A DNA stretch of 64,000 nucleotides from Siphonodentalium dalli (GCA_032622095.1 CP136064.1:109976004-110040003), one strand, 5' to 3'; positions 60,401 through 61,913 are shown, counted from the first letter of the stretch. The notes: generated by a model from the sequence alone, not told the origin. Translations and numbers: made by a program.

Positions 60401-61913
60401 CATATTGTAAACAGGCAAGAAACAGTTTGATAAGTGTCTAGTCTGAAATACTTGGGTAATTTTGTGCCAGAAAATGTAATCAAAGTTTCTTGTTAAACTC
60501 ATTCATGTCTTAATCCAGATTAGGTAAAGATTTTGTAAGTCATTTTGAACAACGATAATTGAAACTTCACCTGAGTTTAAATTAACTTAAATAATTCAAT
60601 TTAGAAATGTCAGTTGAACGACATCGATGATAAAATGAAAATGAATATATCTGATACATTTTGAATAGAAATTCACTGCTACATCTGACTCCATTAAATC
60701 CAATAAGATCGGCGTGGATCGTTCATAGGAAACTATATTAATACCACCAGTCAAAACACTTATAAGGACACACGTCCAATGGAAATATATAGGACATACA
60801 CTTTATGAAATACCGCATAACAAAAAGAGCTGAACTCTCAGCACAAGCAATACACTCATATGAGATTTAAAACATTTATCTAGAAAACCCCATCTCAACC
60901 TGGGCAGCATATAATTTTCCGGTGTGTTGTGTGTTTTTTACTTCACTTTAACTAGCAACTTTAAAAAATATATAAAGTAAACACGAGTGCATTTCATGGA
61001 TAAATGCACATTACACAAAGTCCAGTGCAAAGTCTGGGATAAATAATTAGATAAAATAATTATTTTTTTAAAAGTTGTTTCACCTGGTTGTGTCAGCTGG
61101 TTGTGTTGAGTTTTTCATGATAAATGTATTTAATCTCATGAATGTCTTGCTTGTGCTCATATTTATAATTTATTAGTATTTGAGTTTAACTGGTGGCGAA
61201 AGTACACCAATGTTGGATGATGCTGGAAAAAAACAGAATGGTCAAATTACGAATGACTGATAATTATAATACATATTCATTCTAATTTAACCATTCTCTG
61301 TTTCTCAACATCAGCCACCTTCACTGGACATTCTACACCCTGATGTTTTTGCCTATAATGGCTCTCCATGTGGTATGTCCAGTACACAACATCACACGTA
61401 GGACATCGGAACGACTTTCAACAGCTTTATAAATTTCAGTCAAATGTGTCTGGAAAGGGGGGGGTCCCAAAACCATGAGTGAAAAAAAATATTTTTTTGC
61501 ACAAAGAGGGGGGGGGTGGGGGTCCAAAGTGCTGCAAAATAAATTCAGCGTTGTGTATGCAAAAATATTCCTGACCCCCCCCCCACCCCCCCCCACCCCC
61601 CAGCCATTCCGATTGTTCTGAGGGATTTGCTTTTACAAAATTTCTCTGAAATGTAACTTAAATCACGTTGAATGGCCCAACAATACTTTTGTAATACCGG
61701 TACATGTACATTAACAACCCCTGAGTAATATTAAGAGCATTAGTACCTTCATACACAGCCTTTTCTTGAAGATCTGTATGCAACTCTAAATAGCGCTCCT
61801 CTTGACATAATTCTTCTATCCTTTGTTCACTTTCAGTTTGCTCGACATCAGTGGTCTCTATATTGTCTGCATCATAGCGATGGAGGTCATATAGATGACC
61901 GCGCCCATCGTAC
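1..61913 (-). CDS. SFSWAP: SFSWAP orthologue, multi-exon gene, partial at both ends
   Basis: This gene encodes the suppressor-of-white-apricot splicing regulator, a nuclear SR-related protein that acts on alternative splicing and, in Drosophila, on retention of its own introns. Ten exons plus one tentative exon can be read on the minus strand, all with GT donors and AG acceptors. Together they give the family order: a conserved N-terminal block (YDGRGHLYDL), SURP1, an acidic linker with GYLHP, SURP2, an SFSIK block, a basic helix with QAERKKKA, then an acidic stretch and Arg-Ser repeats. Codon phases match across 61747/59412, 59296/38304, 38243/29042, 28823/18459, 18377/16660, 9907/6755, 6611/3423, 3322/1727 and 1569/220. 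They do not match between 16618 and 10170, so an exon is missing there. The start codon and first exon(s) lie beyond 64000 and the C-terminus lies before position 1. Introns reach about 21 kb and are full of transposons. Confidence 0.93.
221..1568. other. SFSWAP intron with short repeat fragments
   Basis: No coding sequence was recognised. Positions 466-560 hold a copy of a short interspersed family whose 5' part contains the palindromic core AGTGTCAATGACACT followed by GTAGCTCAACTTG; further copies lie near 7088, 17221, 21916 and 37817. Positions 1340-1455 resemble one unit of the satellite family seen at 4560-5030 and 63340-63860 (ends with an 'acttgagttatcgg' motif and a 'ggacgga' run). 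The rest is featureless AT-rich DNA. Confidence 0.5.
1569..1727 (-). CDS. SFSWAP: SFSWAP exon: basic helix region
   Basis: The acceptor TTTTACAG is at 1728-1735 and the donor GTATGT at 1563-1568. The 159-bp exon enters in phase 1 and leaves in phase 1. It reads AEEILKDKLVSAARGKLGQ, then KDKTVQAERKKKATMFINML. This matches the family block in which a helix rich in Ala, Lys and Arg is followed by an LQAERKRKAALFL-like motif in vertebrate SFSWAP. It joins in frame to the acidic/RS exon at 1-220. Confidence 0.9.
1728..3321. other. SFSWAP intron, nothing recognised
   Basis: This is AT-rich intron with scattered short reading frames that lack domain content or splice context. I see no terminal repeats or tandem array. 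Confidence 0.5.
3322..3423 (-). CDS. SFSWAP: SFSWAP exon, linker
   Basis: The acceptor TTTTTCAG lies just above 3423 and the donor GTTAGT is at 3316-3321. The 102-bp exon enters in phase 1 and leaves in phase 1, keeping the frame between the 6611-6755 and 1569-1727 exons. It reads SNKIMSNEASLKSIPD and then a polar linker ending in DKRT. The residues are poorly conserved in the family, so the call rests on splice sites, frame and position. Confidence 0.78.
3803..4322. mobile_element. Decayed pogo/Tigger-type remnant carrying a satellite-type fragment
   Basis: The left end (AAACCGAACACCCTC, then CGGTTTAGAG) and the right end (GAGGTTTTACTG at 4311-4322) match the ends of the better preserved pogo-like element at 23966-27319. 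The sequence around 4210-4300 (GTGAATTCGGGATCGGA) also matches that element's right part. The middle (3910-4165) is a satellite-type fragment ending in a small hairpin (TAGCTCAAACACAAGTTGAGCTA without the last bases). The target duplication is no longer clear. Confidence 0.55.
4560..5035. repeat. Degenerate tandem array, about three units of roughly 160 bp
   Basis: The motifs 'aaaaatgggcggaccgaaccca', 'cgaacttgacctgtat', 'ataccaaatttggtt' and 'aaagttatcatccggaaacc' recur in the same order about three times. The array ends in a 'cggacata' tail. This is the internal organisation of bivalve pearl/Helentron-derived elements. A related array lies at 63340-63860. Short ORFs on both strands here are by-products of the repeat. 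Confidence 0.65.
5407..5556. repeat. Foldback (hairpin) element, about 150 bp
   Basis: CAAGCCTTGAAATAGGGTGT at the left is mirrored as its reverse complement at the right end. The arms run through 'gtcatttgcagaatgaggtcc' to a centre around 5475-5495 (CCCCGCATAGCCGGCTAG). The arms are about 65-70 bp and nearly perfect. The same palindrome family occurs three times in a row at 13589-13931. Confidence 0.85.
5933..6475. repeat. Satellite-type (pearl-like) element fragment
   Basis: The sequence has repeating units with 'acagacgtcataatcgcaggt', 'cacaggttcccatggt', 'actaaatatctgtgccaag' and 'aaaatgtaggaataaaagctc'. The same units fill 48530-48860, where the element's hairpin end is also preserved. 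A short telomere-like stretch (aaccctaaccctaatc) lies at 6051-6066. No coding potential is seen. Confidence 0.6.
6611..6755 (-). CDS. SFSWAP: SFSWAP exon: SFSIK block after SURP2
   Basis: The acceptor TTTTTAG is at 6756-6762 and the donor GTAAAG at 6605-6610. The 145-bp exon enters in phase 0 and leaves in phase 1. It reads EIEEEKEKERAIAARGVSFS, continues IKTKLKEQEASQKKEKKRW, and ends in an acidic DDGSSDEEH. The VSFSIKTK motif matches the ISFAIKAK block that follows SURP2 in vertebrate SFSWAP, and the acidic end matches the DDDSEDDEE stretch there. Confidence 0.92.
7088..7190. repeat. Short interspersed repeat copy (AGTGTCAATGACACT family)
   Basis: Positions 7088-7190 carry GAAAGTGTCAATGACACTGT followed by agcacaacttgg and 'aatttcatgtgttatagtcaatgg'. 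This matches copies at 466, 17221 and 37817. The core AGTGTCAATGACACT is an inverted repeat. I could not define its full length. Confidence 0.6.
8110..8662. mobile_element. TA-flanked MITE (Tc1/mariner-type), 553 bp
   Basis: The left end CCTTACTCGTATTTAAATTC is repeated inverted at 8643-8662, and a second matched block (ACTATTTTTCG) extends the inverted repeat to about 40 bp. TA dinucleotides flank both ends (8108-8109 and 8663-8664), the insertion signature of the IS630-Tc1-mariner superfamily. The interior has no transposase frame. It repeats a subterminal motif (GCGAATT..AAAACTGAGCGAAAAATAGTA) near both ends. Confidence 0.85.
9190..9680. repeat. Long imperfect inverted repeat
   Basis: The arm at 9190-9340 (motifs GGTACTCAATC, GATTCGAGTCGAGGAA, TCAAAGCTCGGATTT) reappears as reverse complement at 9500-9680. 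About 160 bp lie between the arms. The 100-residue frame starting at 9126 runs along one arm and has no family match I recognise, so I read this as a foldback element rather than a gene. Confidence 0.7.
9907..10170 (-). CDS. SFSWAP: SFSWAP exon: second SURP domain
   Basis: The acceptor CCTCAG lies just above 10170 and the donor GTATGA is at 9901-9906. The 264-bp exon is in phase 0 at both ends. It begins with a Glu/Gln-rich run, then VPPSPDIQP, then the SURP module: IIDRMAMYVAKNGIDFE, DPRFEFLNANHVHFRYY and FKKNLYLQ. SURP modules bind other splicing proteins (in SF3A1 they contact SF1). This one matches the second SURP of SFSWAP (VIDRLAEYVARNG and RFEFLQPWHQYNAYY in vertebrates). The frame joins directly to the exon at 6611-6755. 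Confidence 0.96.
11560..13288. mobile_element. 1.73-kb insertion into copy 1 of the duplicated sequence
   Basis: The other copy (61171-61176) has an uninterrupted TATTAG here. In copy 1, TATTAG occurs on both sides (11554-11559 and 13289-13294), consistent with a 6-bp target duplication. The insert starts CAACCACAACAGG and ends GTGCGATCA and lacks clear terminal inverted repeats. It contains the palindrome array at 12025-12470. A 99-residue minus-strand frame at 12980-13279 has no recognised domain. The element class is unknown. Confidence 0.65.
12025..12470. repeat. Array of short palindromes around GCTCTTTAG / CGGTATACCG
   Basis: About nine degenerate copies of AAAGAGCGGTATACCGCTCTTT or half-sites of it occur in 450 bp, spaced irregularly at 30-80 bp. 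Examples lie near 12050, 12085, 12245, 12280, 12310, 12370 and 12430. Each can form a short hairpin. There is no coding content. Confidence 0.7.
13589..13931. repeat. Three consecutive foldback units
   Basis: Three palindromes of about 91 bp (13589-13679, 13709-13799, 13809-13903) each read CAGAATGAGGT...ACCTCATTCTG around a centre with CCCCGCATAGCGGG. The third is in the opposite orientation (GCTAGCCTGCTATGCGGGG). The cluster ends with 'aaatgacagacacac' and 'caagacttg', matching the outer arm of the single copy at 5407-5556. The 86-residue frame at 13575-13835 is a repeat artefact. Confidence 0.85.
14500..15250. repeat. Satellite-type array, about four units of roughly 170-190 bp
   Basis: The motifs 'tatcctttcccc', 'taccaaagcacaa', 'tcatgcccaagg', 'ctgaaatgttc' and 'tccaagtcaaa..gggc' recur in order. 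The array ends in a run of 'aaaggatgga/aaggacgga' at 15195-15240. This resembles the core of pearl/Helentron-type elements. The region 15250-16160 that follows shows nothing recognisable. Confidence 0.65.
16166..16383. mobile_element. TTAA-flanked piggyBac-type MITE, 218 bp
   Basis: TTAA at 16162-16165 and 16384-16387 flank inverted ends: CCCTTTCATAATGGAAGC at the left, GCTCCAGTCATGGAAGGG at the right. Inside is a hairpin built on CATTCTCTTATATGTG and CATATATAAGAGAATG. TTAA target sites and CCCT-type ends are the piggyBac signature. Two relatives lie at 40565-40801 and 43289-43493. Confidence 0.85.
16618..16660 (-). CDS. SFSWAP: Tentative small SFSWAP exon
   Basis: A strong acceptor (TATATTTCAG) and donor (GTAAGA) bound 43 bp on the minus strand. 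In phase 0, continuing from 18377, it reads AVLQPKFSILDTAY and leaves in phase 1. This could correspond to the short segment after the GYLHP motif (KPLKVVDPDHPL in vertebrates), but similarity is weak. The next visible exon (9907-10170) needs phase 0, so at least one exon lies between. Confidence 0.55.
17221..17647. repeat. Direct 72-bp repeats flanking a tRNA-like SINE fragment
   Basis: GTAAACTTCAGCGTTGAAGT and the following 50 bp occur at 17280-17352 and again at 17575-17647, with few differences. Between them, 17400-17480 looks tRNA-derived: an A-box-like GGTGGCCGTGTGG, a GGACTCGCAGTC arm and a B box GGTTCGAATCC. The tRNA fold is imperfect and the context repetitive, so this is a SINE-type fragment, not a functional tRNA. 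A repeat copy of the AGTGTCAATGACACT family abuts at 17221. Confidence 0.6.
17648..18376. other. SFSWAP intron with a hAT end remnant
   Basis: Positions 18258-18340 (GATTAGTCGACTAGGAG ... GACTAATCATTTCATCACTA) resemble the right end of the hAT element at 34690-35658. Its left end was not found. Nothing else is recognised in this stretch. Confidence 0.4.
18377..18459 (-). CDS. SFSWAP: SFSWAP exon: acidic linker with GYLHP
   Basis: The acceptor GACAATTAG lies just above 18459 and the donor GTAAGT is at 18371-18376. The 83-bp exon enters in phase 1 and leaves in phase 0. It reads YEDDDDHEEHDGYLHPLL followed by TSGVVNSAP. The acidic run plus YLHP matches the family segment after SURP1 (DNEDDDDEEDGNYLHPSLF in vertebrates). 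Confidence 0.93.
18540..18650. repeat. Interspersed repeat with palindromic GCCGATCACGATCGGC core
   Basis: GAGAGGCCGATCATTATCGG, then 'tgtttaacccat', also occurs near 49626, 50180 and 63904 in better preserved form (GCCGATCACGATCGGC). Element boundaries are unclear. Confidence 0.6.
18651..19306. other. SFSWAP intron, nothing recognised
   Basis: AT-rich sequence. A short block around 18910-18940 (ATAGCCATAATATGATGAGG) recurs at 46808-46830, suggesting another low-copy repeat. Confidence 0.4.
19311..21415. mobile_element. piggyBac-like element with internal deletion, 2.1 kb
   Basis: TTAA at 19307-19310 and 21416-21419 flank inverted ends CCCTTTGAACCCTGGC (left) and GCCCTGGTTCAAAGGG (right). 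The interior keeps only the N-terminal part of a transposase (20690-21207, minus). It contains two AGCAACGGTTGCT-like palindromes (near 20392 and 20570) also found in the other piggyBac-like elements here. A TA repeat (20512-20545) and a C run (20919-20943) lie inside. Confidence 0.85.
20690..21207 (-). pseudogene. N-terminal fragment of a piggyBac transposase
   Basis: The frame opens MKPKTSVDVVVRQILESD followed by an acidic DADDLDDDDY, as in piggyBac transposase N-termini. After frame breaks around the C run at 20919-20943, it resumes with FTPKEKLGPKTVSTSISVD at about 20780-20835. This matches NPREKSGPKKIPSNIND in the second piggyBac relic at 41868-43127. The DDD catalytic domain is absent, so the element cannot move itself. 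Confidence 0.75.
21430..21460. repeat. TA microsatellite
   Basis: A run of A followed by (TA)n lies just outside the piggyBac-like element. Length calls in such a run are unreliable. Confidence 0.9.
21460..22375. other. SFSWAP intron with satellite-type fragments
   Basis: Positions 21500-21720 hold a satellite-type tail (ATGAACCCATTTGGTCTGTT, then 'gatggacggacggtcgg'). Positions 21916-22160 hold the AGTGTCAATGACACT family and a second block (CCCCAAAATGACTCGTTCCC) repeated at 38756-38850. No genes are seen. Confidence 0.5.
24180..26556. repeat. Satellite-type (pearl-like) element with 174-bp units
   Basis: Units marked by GATGAATAACTCTAGAATGG recur at 25797, 25971, 26145 and 26319, exactly 174 bp apart, with another at 24306. 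A run of cggacg repeats (26458-26510) and a 3' hairpin (TATACCCCCC...GGGGGTATA, 26521-26552) end it. The 24306 and 25797 units are separated by the hAT element. Removing that element and one 8-bp duplication gives a spacing of 173 bp, so the array was continuous before the insertion. Confidence 0.85.
24435..25744. mobile_element. Non-autonomous hAT element, 1.3 kb
   Basis: The terminal inverted repeats TAGGGCCCTGCGAACC are identical over 16 bp at both ends, followed by subterminal GGTTCGGTTCG repeats. The 8-bp target AGCTGAAC is duplicated exactly at 24427-24434 and 25745-25752. An 8-bp duplication is the hAT signature. No transposase domain is present; the 66-residue frame at 25080-25280 is not recognised. 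Confidence 0.93.
26590..26790 (-). pseudogene. pogo/Tigger transposase DNA-binding fragment (CENP-B N-terminal fold)
   Basis: The minus strand reads RKRHRTELTLDQKVKVIKDL, then SVKYGIGKSTISDIGKNRD and a stop. This is the typical CENP-B/pogo helix-turn-helix: KRxRTxLTLxxKxxxI, then KYGIGKSTISDI. There is a stop just upstream, no start codon, and no DDE domain, so the frame is a relic. Confidence 0.85.
28171..28822. other. SFSWAP intron, nothing recognised
   Basis: There is an A/G-rich stretch and a G run at 28799-28810 that lies next to the SURP1 donor. The short frames here have no domain content. Confidence 0.4.
28823..29042 (-). CDS. SFSWAP: SFSWAP exon: first SURP domain
   Basis: The acceptor TCTTTGCAG lies just above 29042 and the donor GTAAGT is at 28817-28822. 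The 220-bp exon enters in phase 0 and leaves in phase 1. It reads IIEKTARFISKSGPQMEF, MLKAKQDKNEQFDFLKFE and NPYFKHMLKMIKSGKYMP. This is the SURP1 module of SFSWAP (IIERTA.FV, EIMLKAKQ, QFDFLRFD, NPYYK and GRY in vertebrates), with all hallmark positions kept. Confidence 0.97.
29141..29956. mobile_element. Non-autonomous Helitron, 816 bp
   Basis: The element begins TCTATACTAATAAAAC after an A and ends GCCGGGTACCCTAGCTAG before a T: A|TC...CTAG|T, with no duplication. This is the canonical Helitron architecture. A weak hairpin (ACCTGAGCAATGCCGGGT) precedes the end. The interior repeats a motif around CACTAATAATTA and AATAAAGAGCGTTTATTATC about three times, and has no Rep/helicase frame. It starts 98 bp from the SURP1 exon. 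Confidence 0.9.
30383..30632. repeat. Hairpin related to the DIRS terminal repeats
   Basis: AATTAACCAACTAAACGAGC (30383) through GGAGAGGTCAAA (30462) is mirrored at 30552-30632, giving 80-bp arms with about 90 bp between. The sequence GATGCGCACGCATATA in the middle also appears in the right terminal repeat of the DIRS-like element (35664-35680). It may be a duplicated terminal repeat or a derived foldback element. Confidence 0.75.
30741..31091 (-). pseudogene. DIRS tyrosine recombinase, C-terminal fragment
   Basis: The frame includes LLISFVKPHGNVSRDTITRW, IKFILLQSGIDCSKFSAHSV and RSAATCG. HSVRSAAT corresponds to the H-x-x-R motif of tyrosine recombinases, and the KPH..VSRDTI..W block is characteristic of DIRS. 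The catalytic Tyr expected downstream (near the FATFY motif) is missing, so the enzyme would be inactive. Confidence 0.85.
31357..32027 (-). pseudogene. DIRS reverse transcriptase fragment
   Basis: Pieces in two frames read FLSPIFLRKKKN, ILNLKTLNQFIEYKHFKMDT and IASVGLRHAYYSARV, then QHTISMMKNLGFTINIEKK and TYLGFVINSVSMTITLPSDK. These are standard DIRS RT blocks. Motif A has SVGLRHAYYS where SVDLKDAYYS is usual, so its catalytic Asp is lost. The YIDD box reads YIYD. The frame also shifts near 31710-31790. Confidence 0.87.
32066..33020. repeat. Satellite-type element with four 192-bp units, inserted in the DIRS element
   Basis: Units beginning GCTATATAGATGTTGCAAAT start at 32259, 32450, 32643 and 32835 (spacings 191-193 bp) and are nearly identical. 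A diverged unit precedes them at 32168. The element starts with GACCACATGTCCCCCGAC and ends with cggacg repeats and a hairpin (GTCCTCCGAC...GTCGGGGGAC, 32988-33013). A related 5' end lies at 39645-39680. Minus-strand ORFs in the units are repeat artefacts. Confidence 0.85.
33274..34562 (-). pseudogene. DIRS gag-like region
   Basis: There are two frames. The C-terminal part (33274-33837) holds LVNLRRKELHRPDLDNRFSS followed by LPFTEMLYGDDINNHVRDI, which fits the conserved block of DIRS ORF1 (NLRRRELIKPDL...LFGDDL). The N-terminal part (33960-34562) is low in similarity, with a coiled-coil-like KLLKEVIANQQKQTTCLDNL segment. A frame break lies between them at about 33840-33960. Confidence 0.75.
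34690..35658. mobile_element. Non-autonomous hAT element inside the DIRS terminal repeat
   Basis: The terminal repeats TAGTGTTGAAACGATTA are identical over 17 bp at both ends. The 8-bp target TCGCTATA is duplicated exactly (34682-34689 and 35659-35666). Subterminal CTAGTCGACTAGTCGG motifs occur near both ends. The 969-bp interior has no transposase. Confidence 0.93.
35713..36586. other. SFSWAP intron, nothing recognised
   Basis: I saw no coding sequence, terminal repeats or tandem units here. Short frames at 35780-35992 have no domain content. Confidence 0.4.
36587..37754. mobile_element. piggyBac-like non-autonomous element, 1.17 kb
   Basis: The inverted ends are CTCTTTCACCCCCGCG (left) and CGGTGGTGAAAGAG (right). 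TTAA follows the right end (37755-37758), and a mutated ATAA precedes the left (36583-36586). It contains a CTAGCAACCGTTGTCAAGG motif (37533) like the palindrome in the other piggyBac-like elements here. The interior has no coding content. Confidence 0.7.
37815..37950. repeat. Copy of the AGTGTCAATGACACT repeat family
   Basis: GAAAGTATCAATGACACTGT with the downstream 'aggggga..ttcatgtgttacagtcaatggag' matches copies at 466, 7088, 17221 and 21916. A related 3' end with a hairpin (TAGCTCAAACTTTAC..GTAAAGTTGAGCTA) lies at 38915-38952. Confidence 0.6.
38243..38304 (-). CDS. SFSWAP: SFSWAP exon preceding SURP1
   Basis: The acceptor CTATTTTAG lies just above 38304 and the donor GTAAGT is at 38237-38242. 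The 62-bp exon enters in phase 1 and leaves in phase 0. It reads FGEDKFVVPEELELPPDIVA. The position, length and ELP motif fit the segment just before SURP1 in vertebrate SFSWAP (FVAPLGLSVPSDVELP). Repeats lie close on both sides, but the exon itself is unique. Confidence 0.88.
38570..38955. repeat. Satellite-type repeat 3' end with hairpin
   Basis: The block with ATGACCCCAAAATGACTCGT and ACGACCTGTAGCCCGTGCTA occurs twice here and once at 22040-22160. It ends with an 'acgacggatacca' tail and a hairpin (TAGCTCAAACTTTACAAAGT and its inverse, 38915-38952). Confidence 0.6.
38956..40560. other. SFSWAP intron; one diverged satellite-type fragment
   Basis: Positions 39645-39810 resemble the 5' end and one unit of the element at 32066-33020 (GTGTCCCCCGACAACGTGG, then CTATATACATGTTGCACATC). 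Nothing else is recognised. Confidence 0.45.
40565..40801. mobile_element. TTAA-flanked piggyBac-type MITE
   Basis: TTAA at 40561-40564 and 40802-40805 flank inverted ends CTGTTCCATGACTGGAGC and GCTCCCGTCATGAAAGG. Inside are two hairpins built on CATTCTCTTATATATGCGAG. It is the same family as 16166-16383 and 43289-43493. Confidence 0.83.
41362..41526. repeat. Near-perfect 165-bp hairpin
   Basis: The left arm (41362-41441, from ATATAAGGATTAACTGTCAT to GTAAAACCC) and right arm (41445-41526) are reverse complements with a 3-nt loop and only a few mismatches. With about 80 bp per arm it would form one of the longest hairpins in the window. It could be a foldback MITE, but no flanking duplication is certain. 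Confidence 0.88.
41868..43127 (-). pseudogene. piggyBac transposase pseudogene
   Basis: The N-terminal part (43127-42681) is acidic (DDETEGLDDSTYDHDSGLET) and includes FNPREKSGPKKIPSNINDQ. The catalytic part (42569-41868) reads MSELKAFFGLRISMEML, NLSLDEGMIPTKNKLSFKQY, KPIHWGIKTFLLCDSSIGYI and NADRYYTSVRLAEHLD. These are piggyBac DDD-domain blocks with the Asp residues of DEGMIP, CDSS and NADRYYTS still present. The frame breaks twice in 42590-42690, near a TATATATA run, and the C-terminal Cys-rich domain is gone. This could be part of the source lineage for the piggyBac elements nearby. Confidence 0.9.
43289..43493. mobile_element. TTAA-flanked piggyBac-type MITE
   Basis: TTAA at 43285-43288 and 43494-43497 flank CCCTTCCAAGACGGGG (left) and CCACCAGTCGGG (right). 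Internal hairpin arms around CTCTTATATATGCAAGTC match the copies at 16166 and 40565. It lies 160 bp upstream of the piggyBac pseudogene. Confidence 0.75.
43498..44519. other. SFSWAP intron, nothing recognised
   Basis: AT-rich sequence with short unrelated frames. No repeats or ends were noticed. Confidence 0.4.
44520..44601. mobile_element. Solo end of a piggyBac-like element
   Basis: CGGCCAGTCAGGTTCAAAGG followed by TTTAA resembles the right end of the elements at 19311-21415 and 48970-52469. No matching left end was found nearby, so this is a truncated copy. Confidence 0.5.
44830..45790 (+). pseudogene. Non-LTR retrotransposon RT fragment (CR1/Jockey group)
   Basis: Pieces in several frames read QTDLILLDFS, FIKAFDKVSHSKLLYKLCEN, GITLNWIKAFLKNRTQTVIL and TTSGVPKRSVL, then LGFLKRNIKTRNSNIRKTAH and RPKLEYAVAVWYPETKKFIT. 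These are RT fingers/palm and C-terminal thumb blocks. The DFSKAFD block is disturbed by a short extra stretch, and the YADD catalytic box is deleted between GVPKRSVL and the thumb. The copy is dead. Confidence 0.85.
45791..47145. other. SFSWAP intron with one inverted repeat
   Basis: Positions 46076-46125 (CCGGAGCTAACATTCAACGTGCAGGG region) are repeated inverted at 46185-46235, with about 60 bp between. No flanking duplication was identified. The rest shows nothing I recognise. Confidence 0.5.
47146..47562. repeat. Satellite-type element, GTGTACCATAC hairpin family
   Basis: Units with 'aagtcgaagaagggccataa' and 'aaatttggttccgatcgaat' lead to a 'gacagacagacg' run and a 3' hairpin, GTGTACCATACTATGGTATG, ending in 'ggtacacataaaa'. 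Relatives with the same hairpin end at 52186, 58866 and 58993. Confidence 0.75.
48107..48360 (-). mobile_element. 5'-truncated L2-type LINE, 3' end only
   Basis: On the minus strand the sequence ends with CGCTATACAAAATAAA and (TTA)n, preceded by GTAAGCGTTTTAGAGCATG. This is the L2-type 3' UTR with a TTA-microsatellite tail. No coding part is left, and the 5' limit is uncertain. Confidence 0.6.
48379..48409. repeat. Poly-C run followed by telomere-like repeats
   Basis: About 28 C residues. Further right, at 48481-48516, are irregular CCCTAA/CCCCTAA repeats (about five). Homopolymer length in an assembly is uncertain. Confidence 0.8.
48530..48870. repeat. Left part of a satellite-type element split by the hAT-like insertion
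   Basis: Units with ACAGACGTCATAATCGCAGG and 'cacaggttcccat' match 5933-6475. The 'cggacggacgga' tail is interrupted at 48870. The missing end, 'caagctgataccag' and the hairpin TATACCCCCC...GGGGGGTATA, is found at 56418-56461, on the far side of the insertion. Confidence 0.8.
49955..50155. repeat. Short tandem array of ACGCGGTCG motifs
   Basis: About seven copies of CGCGGTCG or CGCAGTCG, alternating with 'ataaccgtcaacgcaacaaa' at 25-40 bp spacing, in both orientations. The left half (49965-50030) forms an inverted repeat around CGTTACGACCGC and GCGGTCGTAACG. CpG-rich within AT-rich surroundings. Confidence 0.75.
51480..52186. repeat. Satellite-type element, GTGTACCATAC hairpin family
   Basis: Units with AAAAACTATACAGGTGAGG, 'cgatcgataccaaaaac' and 'atgaaaacaatcggacaaaa' recur, followed by a 'gacagacggacagac' run and a 3' hairpin (TGTGTACCATACATGGTATG, then ggtacacata). 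The same family is at 47146 and 58370. Confidence 0.75.
53673..54920 (-). pseudogene. LINE reverse transcriptase (part of frame-shifted ORF2)
   Basis: A 415-residue open frame includes HYRPVSNLQFISKVLEKI, FQSAYRTGHSTETAMLK, LCLLDLSAAFDTIDHQILLH, GLPQGSVLGPILYLLYT and HMYADDTQLYL. Motif A Asp and the YADD box are intact. The C-terminal region has LDYCNIQLFRLFDSQINRLQ and LHWLPIKDQIQFKIATF, also typical of L2/CR1. The frame breaks at its 5' side, around 54917-54925, where the linker frame ends. Confidence 0.93.
54917..56251 (-). pseudogene. LINE endonuclease and linker, in several frames
   Basis: The endonuclease part (56251-55640) reads VSFMPSEVGGGIGLLHRDSI, QLQLIILGDFNFHYDSN and VSDVAFSDHHVISFKM; the GDFN and SDHH motifs are the catalytic signatures of APE-type nucleases. 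Then EFAGDIVSSIYSTPKKTPLE and RPVVPWFSDAIREAKVECRQ (55655-55365), and DHVRKIILSSSPKSCSLDPI (55273-54917). At least three frame shifts separate these pieces, so no intact ORF2 product is possible. Confidence 0.88.
56470..57740 (-). pseudogene. Second CR1/L2-type LINE with large internal deletions
   Basis: The pieces in order on the minus strand: endonuclease N-terminus (LNPRSLCNKTTLIHDFI, LDMLLITET; 57735-57605), linker (TKNAKDTKALFRIVSTLLGR; 57550-57319), RT (VSPMLKNNNLVSNLSFLSKL, YQSAYRKFHSTETALLKIK, LLDLSAAFHTINHNYLI; 57206-56780) and C-terminus (HLHWLPIKQKVKSKVLLIMF; 56720-56573). The endonuclease core and the YADD part of RT are deleted. The sequence is clearly a different family from the LINE at 53430-56260. 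Confidence 0.85.
57741..58369. other. SFSWAP intron, nothing recognised
   Basis: No domain-bearing frame or repeat boundary was found. A minus-strand frame at 58046-58351 has no known similarity that I recognise. Confidence 0.4.
58370..58993. repeat. Satellite-type element(s), GTGTACCATAC hairpin family
   Basis: Units with 'aaccaatcgataccaaaaa' and 'tatacaggtgagg' lead to 'gacagacggacggatggac' and the hairpin TGTGTACCATACATGGTATG (58830-58860). A second, shorter tail with its own hairpin follows at 58961-58990, so two copies appear joined. Confidence 0.75.
59296..59412 (-). CDS. SFSWAP: SFSWAP exon, N-terminal region
   Basis: The acceptor TTCTTTACAG lies just above 59412 and the donor GTATGT is at 59290-59295. 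The 117-bp exon enters in phase 1 and leaves in phase 1. It reads EEWKRYYESLSDGYMAVGLD, then YDVDGNVQYVDYGTKSEA. This matches the segment after the long N-terminal block in vertebrates ([22 protein letters not shown]). Confidence 0.92.
59413..59959. other. SFSWAP intron, nothing recognised
   Basis: No repeats or frames of interest were seen. Confidence 0.4.
60443..61020. mobile_element. 0.58-kb insertion in copy 2
   Basis: Copy 1 reads GTGTCTAGTGCAAAGTCTGG without interruption. In copy 2 this is split, with TCTAGT at 60437-60442 and TCCAGT at 61021-61026, a possible 6-bp target duplication with one change. The block has no terminal repeats or frame that I recognise. Confidence 0.55.
61277..61417 (-). 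pseudogene. C2H2 zinc finger fragment in copy 2
   Basis: The frame reads KSFRCPTCDVVYWTYHMES then HYRQKHQGVECPVKVADVEK and ends in a stop. The spacing C-x2-C-x12-H-x4-H is that of a classic zinc finger. There is no start codon and no clear acceptor. It may be the end of a decayed transposon or captured-gene frame; which family is unknown. Confidence 0.55.
61577..61602. repeat. C-rich low-complexity run
   Basis: CCCCCCCCCACCCCCCCCCA-type sequence. Similar C runs lie at 20919-20943, 33181-33213 and 48379-48409. Confidence 0.8.
61747..61913 (-). CDS. SFSWAP: SFSWAP exon, conserved N-terminal block
   Basis: The acceptor TTGTCCTCAG lies just above 61913 and the donor GTACTA is at 61741-61746. 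The 167-bp exon enters with the last base of an Arg codon and leaves in phase 1. It reads YDGRGHLYDLHRYDAD, then RIEELCQEERYLELHTDL and QEKAVYE. This matches YDGRGHLHDL and [23 protein letters not shown] of vertebrate SFSWAP closely. The upstream coding part (the LLVFGY / HLIPWMGD region in vertebrates) is not found in 61914-64000. Confidence 0.96.
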
